Below, piece after piece: positions 30,076 through 38,617 of a stretch of DNA of 38,617 bases (its first letter is position 1; the number at the start of each line of letters is the position of its first letter). The notes beneath the pieces were generated by a model, which saw only the letters and a program-made list of their open reading frames with translations, was not told where the DNA came from and did not search any database. This stretch comes from a virus: the IMG/VR virus record IMGVR_UViG_3300037961_001441, positions 1-38,617 of that record; one strand, written 5' to 3'. The position numbers were made by a program, and so were the translations under genes.

Positions 30076-33009
30076 TTATAAATTTTTTACCCAATTATAG
30101 ATGCCTGTACCTACCTTAGACCAAACATCTGTTTTTACCTTTTGATTAAACAATCTTGCATTTACATCTCCAGATAATCCTATCTTTGCTAACTCATGTG
30201 CAAACTGTTCTCTGTTTAACCCTTTTTGTGTTAACCATCCTGCTTCATCTCTATAGGCTTGCCATATTCTGTTTAATGCATTTTGACTTACGTTTAACAA
30301 GTTAAGTGCATTTTGCCTATTAGCTTCATTTTGATTAGCAGTATTTACTGTATTTATTTGCCTACGCCAAGCTGCATTAGATTGATTAATCTGTGCTTGC
30401 ATTGTGGAGTCAAATTTATCTCTAGCATCTACAATAGATGTATTATATCTTGCTTGAGCATTTTGTTCGTTTACATTAAACTGTCTCATAGCAGCTACTC
30501 TATTCAGATTTTGATCTCTAACAGTAGCTCCTAATTGAGAAAAGAATTGATCTACTTGATTTTCAGATTGTGCATTAAACTGTTTTCTAGCATTATCTGC
30601 TGCAGCATCTGTAAATAGAGCTTGTGTTTTAGCTTGATATTGTAATACTTCACCTTGCTGTTTATTTGTAAGGTTAGCCATATCTAATTGTAAAAAAGCT
30701 TGAGCATTTAGAACTTCAGCTTGTTGTCTATTATTTAAGTTAGCCATATCCATATTTGCGTAAGTAGCAGCATTTGTAAGTGCGGCTCTCATATCTGCAT
30801 CTAAGTTTGTTAAGGTCATGTTTTCCATAATCTTAGCATTGTTTAAATTACGTGTTTGTTCTTCTGTAAACGTAAGATTGTTTTGTTCTGCTAACCTTGC
30901 AGCATTTATAACCTGTGCTTGCTGTGCATTAGTAAGTTCTTGACCTCTAATAGCAGCTTCTACTTGAGTATTTGCTAAAGCTGTTTGTTGTTTATTACTT
31001 AAATTTGTTAAATCTACTTGTAAATTTGCAGAAGTATTTGTTAACCTTGCTTGTTGGTCGTTACTTAAATTAATATTATTTAACTCTGCATGTCTAGCAG
31101 CATTTACTAAATTAGTTTGTTGTGCAAAACTTAATTCTTTGTCTTGTATAGCATACTGAAGTTGTGCATTAGCTAAAGCAGTTTGTTGTGTATTTGTTAA
31201 AGATTGGCTTTGTAACTTAAATGCATTTGTTGAATTAGCTAAGGCTGATTGTTGTCTAGCACTAAGATTTGATAATGCTATATTTGTAGCAGCAGCAGCA
31301 TTTGCTAAAGCTACCTTTTGTTTATTGTTTATATTTGTAAGATTTATCTCTCTAAATACTTGAGCATCTTGTGCAGCTATTGGAATAGATGCTTCCATTG
31401 CAGCTTGCATAATAGCCATACCTGCCATAGAACTTGCAGATAAACCTCTTTGAGCCATAACAGCATTTGCATTACGTATAGCACCTGCAGCATAAGCAGG
31501 AGTTTTACCATCAGCAAATTGTGCCATAAGGTTTTCTAATTGTCCTTGTACAGTAGCTTCTTTAGGCACTTCAGACATCTGTTGCTCCACAGCCTGTGCT
31601 TGAGTCCTAGTAAATTCGTCAGTGCTTGTTTGGGCAGCTTGCATAGTAGCCTGTTGATTTAATTCAGACATTACTTGTGCTTCGGCTTGTGCTACACTTC
31701 CAGGTAGTGTTTGAGCAGTAGCTAACTGATCATTAGAGACTGTGCCTTGTGCTGCTTGCATAGCTACATTATAATCTGTAGTTACTTGGTTAGCTTGTGG
31801 TACAGCTTCACTTAAAGTAGCCCCAGTCATATTTGTAGGTTCTTTTGTAAGTTCAGCTTTTTTAATTTCTATACTATCTGCCGCAGGTTTTATTCCTGCT
31901 AGTGTTTCATTAGTTATTGTGGCGTTGGCATTTACAGCACCTGTTTGAGCTTCAGCACTATCGGAAAGAGCATTTGTTTGTTGTGCAGATAAAGCTAAAT
32001 TATTTATATTTTCTTGTGTATTTGTTGTGCCTTCTATGGTGTTTGCATCCATAGCTGTAGGTACAGTAGCAGATAAATCTCCAGAAGCTGCTATTTTTGT
32101 AGCTGCAGCAGGGTCTGCTCCTAATTGTATGCCTGCGGTAGTTTCTAACTCACCAGAAAGTACACCCATGTTTTGTGGGTTGTATGTTTGACCTGGAGCT
32201 AAAGTAGGTGCTTTGCCTGTAAGACCTGCATATTGGTCCATTTGATTTATTACGTCTGAGTATGCACCCTCAATATTTGTATTTTGTCCTCCAGTAGCAC
32301 CACCAGTTACAGTATCTCTTTTTGTTCCTATTATTTCAGATGTTCCATCACTGTAAGTAACAGTAACAGTTCCATCCCCATTGTCTACAGTGTTTGTAAT
32401 TGTTTTTGTTTTTGTTCCAACTATTTCTGTAGTTCCGTCACTGTAAGTAACAGTAGAAGTACCATCGTTATTAGATACTACGCTTACTATAGTTTTTTCT
32501 GGAGTGTCATCGTCAGTTGTAGTAGTTGTAGTGGTGTTATCGTCTGTTGTAGTTGTAGTGGTGTTATCGTCTGTTGTAGTTGTAGTGGTGTTATCGTCTG
32601 TTGTATTATTAGTACCTGTGGTATTGTTTGCAGATGTGGCAGCAGCTATTTGTTCGTTAAGAGTGTCCGTATTAAGAGTGCCACCACCAGGAAGTTGAAT
32701 TGTGCCTGTATAGTTACCTAAAATATTTCCTAAACCTGTAGGTATAGTAGTAGTTGGTGTAGTAGTAGTTGGTGTAGTAGTAGTTGGTGTAGTAGTAGTT
32801 GGTGTAGTAGTAGTTGGTGTAGTAGTAGTAGTAGTAGGTGTATCTAATGTTACTGAAGGAGTTGTAGCCGCAGGAGGTTGATTAGCCTGATACTGCTTAA
32901 CCATATCTGTTATCTGAGATTGGGTTAAACCACCAAGAAACATGTTTTGCCTAGCTAAGGCTCCTGCTCTCATTTGTTTTTCTTTCTTTGTCAACGGTTT
33001 TCTTGGCAT
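30076..33009 (-). CDS. Long repeat virion protein with 22-residue repeats, 977 aa
   Basis: An N-terminal segment (residues 1-60) leads to Thr/Pro repeats (about 63-90, PTTTT units) and Asp/Asn/Thr repeats (about 135-165). Residues about 175-240 hold two repeated beta units (VVSNNDGTSTVTYSDGTTEI and its kin). From about residue 559 to 800 run eleven exact 22-residue repeats with the pattern L-x-N-x-Q-Q at the start of each, then long helical sequence to the end (QARYNTSIVDARDKFD). The helical repeat suggests a long rod, as in tail, needle or ejection proteins. Identity within a known family is not established. Confidence 0.6.
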   Translation of the reverse strand: MPRKPLTKKEKQMRAGALARQNMFLGGLTQSQITDMVKQYQANQPPAATTPSVTLDTPTTTTTTPTTTTPTTTTPTTTTPTTTTPTTTIPTGLGNILGNYTGTIQLPGGGTLNTDTLNEQIAAATSANNTTGTNNTTDDNTTTTTTDDNTTTTTTDDNTTTTTTTDDDTPEKTIVSVVSNNDGTSTVTYSDGTTEIVGTKTKTITNTVDNGDGTVTVTYSDGTSEIIGTKRDTVTGGATGGQNTNIEGAYSDVINQMDQYAGLTGKAPTLAPGQTYNPQNMGVLSGELETTAGIQLGADPAAATKIAASGDLSATVPTAMDANTIEGTTNTQENINNLALSAQQTNALSDSAEAQTGAVNANATITNETLAGIKPAADSIEIKKAELTKEPTNMTGATLSEAVPQANQVTTDYNVAMQAAQGTVSNDQLATAQTLPGSVAQAEAQVMSELNQQATMQAAQTSTDEFTRTQAQAVEQQMSEVPKEATVQGQLENLMAQFADGKTPAYAAGAIRNANAVMAQRGLSASSMAGMAIMQAAMEASIPIAAQDAQVFREINLTNINNKQKVALANAAAATNIALSNLSARQQSALANSTNAFKLQSQSLTNTQQTALANAQLQYAIQDKELSFAQQTNLVNAARHAELNNINLSNDQQARLTNTSANLQVDLTNLSNKQQTALANTQVEAAIRGQELTNAQQAQVINAARLAEQNNLTFTEEQTRNLNNAKIMENMTLTNLDADMRAALTNAATYANMDMANLNNRQQAEVLNAQAFLQLDMANLTNKQQGEVLQYQAKTQALFTDAAADNARKQFNAQSENQVDQFFSQLGATVRDQNLNRVAAMRQFNVNEQNAQARYNTSIVDARDKFDSTMQAQINQSNAAWRRQINTVNTANQNEANRQNALNLLNVSQNALNRIWQAYRDEAGWLTQKGLNREQFAHELAKIGLSGDVNARLFNQKVKTDVWSKVGTGIYNWVKNL
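32519..32599 (-). repeat. Tandem 27-bp coding repeat, 3 copies
   Basis: Three 27-bp units (32519-32545, 32546-32572, 32573-32599; the first with one mismatch), encoding a nine-residue Asp-Asp-Asn-Thr6 unit within the long repeat protein. Confidence 0.9.
32746..32820 (-). repeat. Tandem 15-bp coding repeat, 5 copies
   Basis: Five identical 15-bp units (AGTAGTAGTTGGTGT on the forward strand) encoding Pro-Thr-Thr-Thr-Thr within the long repeat protein. Copy number could vary by slippage. Confidence 0.95.
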
Positions 33010-33020
33010 CTTTCTTCCCT

Positions 33021-33188
33021 CTAGCCTATAATTATTTTAAGTAATAACCCTATTACAGAAACACTAGCTCCTATAAGTATAGCTTCTATTCTGTACAGTC
33101 TTTTATCTATTGCCTCATACCTACTTGTACAAGCATCTACATGATCGTCTATTTTTTGGTTTACGGTTGCGGTTGTAGGTTTAGGCAT
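33021..33188 (-). CDS. Small tail-anchored protein, 55 aa
   Basis: A charged helical first half (start MPKPTTATVNQKIDDHVDA, then a segment ending RLYRIE) ends in one C-terminal hydrophobic helix (about residues 36-54, AILIGASVSVIGLLLKIII). AAGGAG precedes the ATG. The layout is like the small XhlA-type haemolysin/holin accessory proteins: a coiled coil plus a C-terminal membrane helix. It lies between the tail fibre and the repeat protein. Confidence 0.65.
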   Translation of the reverse strand: MPKPTTATVNQKIDDHVDACTSRYEAIDKRLYRIEAILIGASVSVIGLLLKIIIG

Positions 33189-33212
33189 GTTTACTCCTTT
33201 TTGTATTATTTA

Positions 33213-36200
33213 TTATACAACTCTTATTTTTAAGTTATTAGCAGCAAGTGCTGTTATTCGTACTTTGTTTTGAGCAGGAGCATCAAAGTCATAGTCAGTA
33301 CCTAAAATTGCTCCTTTGTTTAATACATTAGCATCATAGTTAATAGATACACCATCACTAGAAGGAACTGTAGTACCACTAGATAAATTAAAGATAATCC
33401 CTAAATCTAAATCATTACCTAATGTAAAGTGGTTGGCATCTGCTACAGCGTCTAATTGAGTTTTGTTCATTCTATTTACAGAAGTACCCATAGCTTCTTG
33501 TAAGGTAGCTAATTCAGTATTAGTTGCACCATTAACCCAAGTTTCTGAGCCATAAGTAGCATTAGAGTTATACTGCCAAGTTCCTGAGTTGTTACGAACA
33601 ATAGACCTTATACCATTACTGTTATGTGCAATTTTCCAAATAGCCCTATCATCAGTAGATACACAGTAATGTACAGTCCCATCACCTGCAGCTTCATCAG
33701 CAGTCATAGAATTTATGTCAGTCCAATAGGTAGAGTCGGTAGAGTTTTTAGTGTGAACAGCATGGTAACCTGATGGCTTTAAGAAACTTCCTAATGCGTA
33801 TTCATTAACCTCTTGTCCAAATTCACCAACAATAAACATTTTAGTTCCATCATTGTTAAAGGCAAGTCCTTGCACAAACCCCTCCTCACTATTTACAGAA
33901 AAACTTTGTGTAAAAGAAGCTGTTGATATGTCAAATCCTGTAGATAACGCATATTCAAATACACTGTCATTAGAAGCTCCAACAATAAACATTTTAGTAC
34001 CATCAGTGCTAAACTCTATATCATTTGCGTTACCATCTTGAGAATTTACAGAAAAGTTTTGCGAATAAGAAGCTGTTGATAAATCAAACCCTGTAGTAAG
34101 ATTATATTGGTTTACATTATCAGAAGAAGCACCAACAACATACATCTTAGTTCCGTCACTATTAAAAGTTAATCCTTTTGGTAATGACTCTTGTGAAGAT
34201 ACGGTAAAGGTTCGTGTGTGACTTGCAGTATCAGCTTGAAAAGCAGTAGATAATGCGTATTCATTTACATCATCACCATCAGAACCAACAATAAACATTT
34301 TAGTTCCATCATTATTAAAAGCTATTCCTGTTGGTTGTGACTCTTGTGAAGATACGGAAAAATTTTGAGAATTATTAATAGATGCAGTAGATACATCAAA
34401 TGCTGTACTAAGGTCATACGTATTTACGTCATCACCTGAAAGTCCAATAACATACATTTTAGTTCCATCATTATTAAAAGCTATTGCTTCTGGGTCTGAT
34501 TCTTGACCAGATACAGAAAAATTTTGTGTGAACGAGGCTTTAGATATATCAAAAGTTTGGTCTAAGCCAGATAACTCTAAATCACCATCAGTTGTATTAT
34601 ATACAACAGCATACATTTCCCAAGAACCTGAAGCTACTTGACTGTATGAAGTAGGAGCAGCGGTTTGTACCATAGAGCCATCAGTAGCTGTAAGAATAAA
34701 TTTACCACTATTAGCTTCAATAGTTTTGCCTACATCAGCAGAGGCAAATGAGCCTGAACCAAGAGTAACAGTACTAGGTGTTAAATCAAATTCAAATATT
34801 TTATCTTCAGTACGACCAAAAACAAACATTTTACTTAAATCACTATTAAAAGCTACTGCCATAGGAGTTGAAGTTTTAGCAGTTGTATCAAAACTTTCTG
34901 TAAAAGAAGCTGTAGAAACATCAAAACCTGTACTTAATGTATATAAATGTATTTTTCCTACATCAGTACCTGCAACATACATAAAAGTTCCGTCACTGTT
35001 AAAATTAACATCACGAACAGTTGTTTCTTGGGAGGCTACAGAAAAACCATCTGTAAAACTTGCTGTACTTACATCAAAACCTGTCGTTAAAGCAAATTCT
35101 AAAATATCATTACCAGTATTTCCTGCAATAAACATTTTCGTTCCGTCAGCATTAAAGGCTACTCCTTGTGGAGATGTTTCTTGGGAGGACATATCAAAAT
35201 CTTGTGTAAAACTTGCTGTAGAAAGGTCATATCCTGTGCTAAGAGCATACTCATATACTTTATTATTAGTTTGACCAGTAATAAACAATTTAGTTCCGTC
35301 ATTGTTAAAATCAAAACCTGTTATTACACTGTCTTTAGAAGAAACATCAAGTTCTCTAACATAACTTTGGGTAGATATATCATACGCAGTGGATAAAGAA
35401 TATTCATATACTTTATCATTTATATTACCGCTTAAAAACATTTTAGTGCCATCAGAGTTAAACCTTAAACCCATTCCAAAACCATCTCGACCAGAAATAT
35501 CTTCTTCTTGCGAAAAAGTAGCTCCTGACACACGACCTAAAGTAAAACTTAAAGTAGTTGCTGTTGCTGAATTTAAAAGTGTATAGTTTTCGTCAGTTGA
35601 GTTAACGTCCCAAACATTATTAGTTTGACCTGATTGTGCAACTTCTTTGGTTACAGATACTACTGGTGCAACAACATTGTCAGATAAACTTATTGTAGAT
35701 TGTTCATTTGTTAAAAATGTTTTGGTTAAAGTAGCTTCGGCTGATGCTATATTTGTTAATTGTGAGCCATCTACGGCAGGTAGCTTGGCAGAGCCATCTA
35801 ATTGCACAAGATTACTAGCAGATGTACCTGCTGTTAATGTTGCAGCACTACCTAATCCTAATGTTGTTCTTTGTGCTGCAGCGTCTGCGTCATCTAAGAG
35901 GGCTTTACCTGCACTTGTTAAATCATAAGTTGCAGCAGTACCACTACCTGTAAATTGTATGCCTTTGTCAGCAGCAGAGGTAAGCCCTGCAAGAGCGGAT
36001 AAATCAGCGTCAAAGGCTTGCACATTTGTGCCAATAGCTAATCCTAAATTTGTTCTTGCTGTTCCAGCATTGTCAACATCTGATAGGTTATTACTACCAC
36101 TTAAAAATCCACTTGCTGTAAACGCAGCTTGTGTCCATGCAGAACCACTCCAAATAAATAATTGATTTGATGTTGTATTAAAATATAATGCACCTGTAAC

Positions 36201-37514
36201 TAAAGCGTCACCATCATTATCAACTGAAGGTGCTGATGATTTTGCACCTAAATATCTATCATCAAAACTATCATAAGATGCAGCAGCAGAAGTTGCACTT
36301 GAAGCTGCAGCCGTAGCAGAACTAGCACTAGCAGTAGCGGAAGTTGCTGAGGAAGTTGCTGAAGTTGCAGCAGCAGAGGCTGATGTAGCCGCTGCGGTTG
36401 CTGAACCTAATATATCATCAACATATTTTTTTCTAGCAGCATCACCATCTGCTGTAGGTGCGGCAAGACCTGTAACTTTATTGTCACCCATAGCTAAATC
36501 ACCAGACAATGTACCACCACTTAAATTAAGTTTAAGTGCGTCTGCTGTATCTACATAAGTTTTTGTTGTAGCGTCATTTGCAGATGATGGTGCTTTTAAT
36601 CCACTAACAGTATTAGAGTTTGCGTTTATATCTCCTGTCATAGTACCACCTGCAAGTGGTAATTTAGCAGCTATTGAATTTGTTACAGTTGTTGAAAAAC
36701 TAGCGTCATCACCTAATGCTGCAGCTAATTCATTTAATGTATTTAGTGTTGATGGAGCAGAGTCAACTAATGCTGATACTTCGGTGTCAACATAGCCTTT
36801 TGTAGCTGCATCTGTAGAACCAGAGGGCGTGGCAAGTCCTGTAATTGTTTGAGATGTTGTACTATCCATATCAAGTGTGCCATTTATGGTCACATTGTTA
36901 AATGTTGATGAACCACTTGACGCTGTAATATTTCCTGTTACATCACCTGTAACATTACCTGTTACATTTCCTGTTACATTTCCTGTTAGGTTGCCTGTGA
37001 CATTTCCAGTTACATTACCTGTGATATTTCCTGCAAAATTCGTGTTTGCTGTAATAACTGTACCTGTAATAGCTGCAGGAGTATTTGCACCTATAACGCC
37101 ATCTATATTACCACCTGATATTGTTACAGTAGAACCTAAGTTAGCAGTGCTAGAAGCTGATAAGGTTGTAAAAGCTCCTGTACTCGCACTAGAGCCACCA
37201 ATGGGTGTTCCGTCTATTGCACCACCATTAATGTCAACTTTAGCTACTACAACTGATCCTGTGCCGTTAGGAGTAAGGTTTAGATCACCATTAGTATCTA
37301 AAGTAACAATAGTGTTACCATCTAAGTGTAAGTTGTCTATTTTAAGAGTAGATAATACTTCATTGCCTAAATTAAGATCGGCAAGTTGTGACATAAGTTC
37401 ACGAATAGCATTATTAATATTAGATGGTGCTGTACCCTCAGCAATACTAATACTATTTAGGTCAGTATTATTTGCTGCGGTTGCATCAAACTGTGATATT
37501 TTCGTTTTTGCCAT
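33213..37514 (-). CDS. Tail fibre with ten beta-propeller-like repeats, 1433 aa
   Basis: A receptor-binding fibre. The N terminus (start MAKTKISQFDATAANN) probably joins the virion. Residues about 162-200 are nine four-residue TGN-type repeats. Then come phage fibre sequences of the GYVDTEV ... AAALGDDASFSTTV type, an Ala/Ser-rich segment (about 365-410), and from about 665 on ten repeats of some 51 residues, each with a core like GIAFNNDGTKMFIVG and an end like YALSTGFDVSTASF. Five repeats (about 665-915), a 75-residue separating domain, then five more (about 990-1245), before a C-terminal domain (1245-1433). The repeats resemble propeller blades. A tight spacing to the next gene upstream implies a common late message. 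Confidence 0.85.
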   Translation of the reverse strand: MAKTKISQFDATAANNTDLNSISIAEGTAPSNINNAIRELMSQLADLNLGNEVLSTLKIDNLHLDGNTIVTLDTNGDLNLTPNGTGSVVVAKVDINGGAIDGTPIGGSSASTGAFTTLSASSTANLGSTVTISGGNIDGVIGANTPAAITGTVITANTNFAGNITGNVTGNVTGNLTGNVTGNVTGNVTGDVTGNITASSGSSTFNNVTINGTLDMDSTTSQTITGLATPSGSTDAATKGYVDTEVSALVDSAPSTLNTLNELAAALGDDASFSTTVTNSIAAKLPLAGGTMTGDINANSNTVSGLKAPSSANDATTKTYVDTADALKLNLSGGTLSGDLAMGDNKVTGLAAPTADGDAARKKYVDDILGSATAAATSASAAATSATSSATSATASASSATAAASSATSAAASYDSFDDRYLGAKSSAPSVDNDGDALVTGALYFNTTSNQLFIWSGSAWTQAAFTASGFLSGSNNLSDVDNAGTARTNLGLAIGTNVQAFDADLSALAGLTSAADKGIQFTGSGTAATYDLTSAGKALLDDADAAAQRTTLGLGSAATLTAGTSASNLVQLDGSAKLPAVDGSQLTNIASAEATLTKTFLTNEQSTISLSDNVVAPVVSVTKEVAQSGQTNNVWDVNSTDENYTLLNSATATTLSFTLGRVSGATFSQEEDISGRDGFGMGLRFNSDGTKMFLSGNINDKVYEYSLSTAYDISTQSYVRELDVSSKDSVITGFDFNNDGTKLFITGQTNNKVYEYALSTGYDLSTASFTQDFDMSSQETSPQGVAFNADGTKMFIAGNTGNDILEFALTTGFDVSTASFTDGFSVASQETTVRDVNFNSDGTFMYVAGTDVGKIHLYTLSTGFDVSTASFTESFDTTAKTSTPMAVAFNSDLSKMFVFGRTEDKIFEFDLTPSTVTLGSGSFASADVGKTIEANSGKFILTATDGSMVQTAAPTSYSQVASGSWEMYAVVYNTTDGDLELSGLDQTFDISKASFTQNFSVSGQESDPEAIAFNNDGTKMYVIGLSGDDVNTYDLSTAFDVSTASINNSQNFSVSSQESQPTGIAFNNDGTKMFIVGSDGDDVNEYALSTAFQADTASHTRTFTVSSQESLPKGLTFNSDGTKMYVVGASSDNVNQYNLTTGFDLSTASYSQNFSVNSQDGNANDIEFSTDGTKMFIVGASNDSVFEYALSTGFDISTASFTQSFSVNSEEGFVQGLAFNNDGTKMFIVGEFGQEVNEYALGSFLKPSGYHAVHTKNSTDSTYWTDINSMTADEAAGDGTVHYCVSTDDRAIWKIAHNSNGIRSIVRNNSGTWQYNSNATYGSETWVNGATNTELATLQEAMGTSVNRMNKTQLDAVADANHFTLGNDLDLGIIFNLSSGTTVPSSDGVSINYDANVLNKGAILGTDYDFDAPAQNKVRITALAANNLKIRVV
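36927..37034 (-). repeat. Twelve-base tandem coding repeat, nine copies
   Basis: Nine 12-bp units (roughly CCTGTTACATTT on the forward strand) encode a run of four-residue Thr-Gly-Asn-Val/Ile/Leu units in the tail fibre (one Asp variant). The unit boundaries are approximate. Confidence 0.85.
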
Positions 37515-37517
37515 GTT

Positions 37518-38617
37518 TTACTCCTGATTATCCGTTATTGCTTGTGCTGTTGGTACTGTTGCAACAGGCGTTAAAGCTGATGGTGGTATTTGCGTTTCAA
37601 ATCTTTTATTTAATCTTTCTAAAATTTGATTAATTCGTGTTATTAAAATGTTTTTATATTGTTCGCCTTTTTTTGTTTTTTTTGCAGCTTGTGCTAATAG
37701 TGGTTTTATTGATGGCTGAGCAAGAATATAAGATAGACCATAAATTACACCAACACCTCCAACTGCTGCAGTTAATCCACCAGCAGCACCAGCTACACCT
37801 AATGCTCCTACAACAGCCATTGGATTTACACCACTTGCAAATCGTAAAAATAAACTTCTTGTTACAAAAGTGTTCATAGCAGATGGGTCAGGGGTAATAG
37901 CTAAAAGATTTATAAATCCTTCTAAATCATCTGGTGTAACATCATCAGTTAATTCTAATATTTTTTTTGTTTTTAAATATTTTAAACTTTTTGATTTATC
38001 TGAAGCTGAAAAACCAAATTCATCTAATACTTTTTTTGCATCAAAACCAACTTTTAAAACTGTTTTACCGCCTATATTTTCATATAGATGTTTATGAAAA
38101 ATTTGGTCAATATACATATCTCCTAATGCTTTAAATCTTTCATCTCCTATAATTGTACGCAAATCGTCTAAAGCATCAATATCATTTTGTTTACCAAATG
38201 CTTGATTATATAAATTACTTAATTTAGAATTTTTTGCAAAAACATTTTCTTTACCAACTGTTGACCTTAAACCTTTACCTATTGCTTGGCTTATTAAACC
38301 AGACTCATAACCTGTAAGAGTTTGCATAAATGTTGCAAATTCGTCATTTGCTTTTTCTCTTAAATCTATTGCTTTTTTAAAATCTTTATCAACAGCATAT
38401 TTTGAGTTTTTACCAAAATATGATTTTTCAATTAAATTTTGTATATTTCTTGAAATACCATAACTATCAACTAAACTAGCATCAGCAACAGCATTTGGAT
38501 TATATGGATTTAAACTTTTTGAAAATTGTTTTAATTGAAACATAATATCTTCAACTTCTTGAAATGTGTAATTTTTGTTTGGAGATTTGTTAATATCATC
38601 TAATTGTCTGTTTAAAT
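37518..38617 (-). CDS. Large virion protein, C-terminal part, cut by the window edge
   Basis: The frame is open to the right edge without a stop: codons for LNRQLDDINKSPNKNYTFQE precede the ATG at 38543, so the real start is outside the window and this is the last 366 or so residues. It has helical charged sequence, then a Gly/Ala-rich hydrophobic segment (about AVVGALGVAGAAGGLTAAVG followed by VGVIYGLSYILA) that could cross or contact a membrane, and a basic tail with Pro-rich end. In position next to the fibre it may be another internal virion or ejection protein. It stops three bases before the fibre start. Confidence 0.6.
   Translation of the reverse strand, partial: LNRQLDDINKSPNKNYTFQEVEDIMFQLKQFSKSLNPYNPNAVADASLVDSYGISRNIQNLIEKSYFGKNSKYAVDKDFKKAIDLREKANDEFATFMQTLTGYESGLISQAIGKGLRSTVGKENVFAKNSKLSNLYNQAFGKQNDIDALDDLRTIIGDERFKALGDMYIDQIFHKHLYENIGGKTVLKVGFDAKKVLDEFGFSASDKSKSLKYLKTKKILELTDDVTPDDLEGFINLLAITPDPSAMNTFVTRSLFLRFASGVNPMAVVGALGVAGAAGGLTAAVGGVGVIYGLSYILAQPSIKPLLAQAAKKTKKGEQYKNILITRINQILERLNKRFETQIPPSALTPVATVPTAQAITDNQE

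Noticed and set aside
32284-32721. 145-residue forward Ser/Cys-rich frame
   Set aside because: Antisense of the Thr/Asp repeats of the 977-aa protein.
32519-32820. Possible CRISPR array
   Set aside because: The 27- and 15-base repeats are directly tandem without unique spacers, and are in frame within a coding region.
36877-37527. 216-residue forward frame over the fibre start
   Set aside because: Opposite-strand shadow of the TGN repeats; Val/Pro-rich periodic composition follows from the coding repeat.

Overview
The window is about 38.6 kb of low-GC DNA (roughly one third G+C by eye) from a tailed dsDNA phage. The replication genes point to a marine podovirus of the HMO-2011 type. These are a family A DNA polymerase carrying a DnaJ-like zinc module, a separate T7-like primase and DnaB-like helicase, a B12-dependent ribonucleotide reductase, a Cas4/RecB-type nuclease and a T7-type endonuclease I. 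The low G+C suggests a SAR11-like (Pelagibacterales) host, but that is inference. Terminase, portal, capsid, integrase and a recognisable endolysin are all absent, so the window is part of a larger genome. Both ends are cut: a forward terminator sits at the left edge and an open reverse-strand gene runs off the right edge.

Region 1 (1-6610) is read on the reverse strand. It holds some sixteen small genes, most unknown: charged proteins, tiny membrane peptides, a zinc ribbon, a DUF932-like protein and a cysteine-rich GP88-like protein. Several have sigma70-like promoters (TTGACA, 16-18 bases, TATAAG/TATATA) and there are two near-duplicate terminators. A gene-free 640-base stretch (4780-5421) is rich in inverted repeats and may be a structured RNA.

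Region 2 (6611-7012) is a divergent control region with promoters both ways, a palindromic operator candidate, a 28-residue membrane peptide and a cluster of CTGACAAA repeats. The same octamer recurs on the forward strand from 3.0 to 7.4 kb whichever strand is coding.

Region 3 (7013-18763) is the forward-strand DNA metabolism block: two small genes, primase, a PD-(D/E)XK-like protein, nrdJ, a three-TM holin-like protein, a 2-oxoglutarate oxygenase, helicase, 3'-5' exonuclease, polymerase, a possible DNA-binding protein, Cas4-like nuclease, endonuclease I, a DUF3310-like protein and small unknowns. Most genes overlap or touch. The exonuclease and polymerase lie in different frames.

Region 4 (18764-19043) is a convergent junction with forward terminators. 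Region 5 (19044-38617) is the reverse-strand virion block: small membrane proteins, two large predicted secreted proteins (one acidic, one Asn/Thr-rich), two very large probable internal virion proteins, a long protein with eleven 22-residue repeats, a 1433-residue tail fibre with ten propeller-like repeats, and the end of another large virion protein.

Together this is a lytic-looking layout: early regulators and nucleotide/DNA synthesis diverge from one control region, and late structural genes converge on the replication block.
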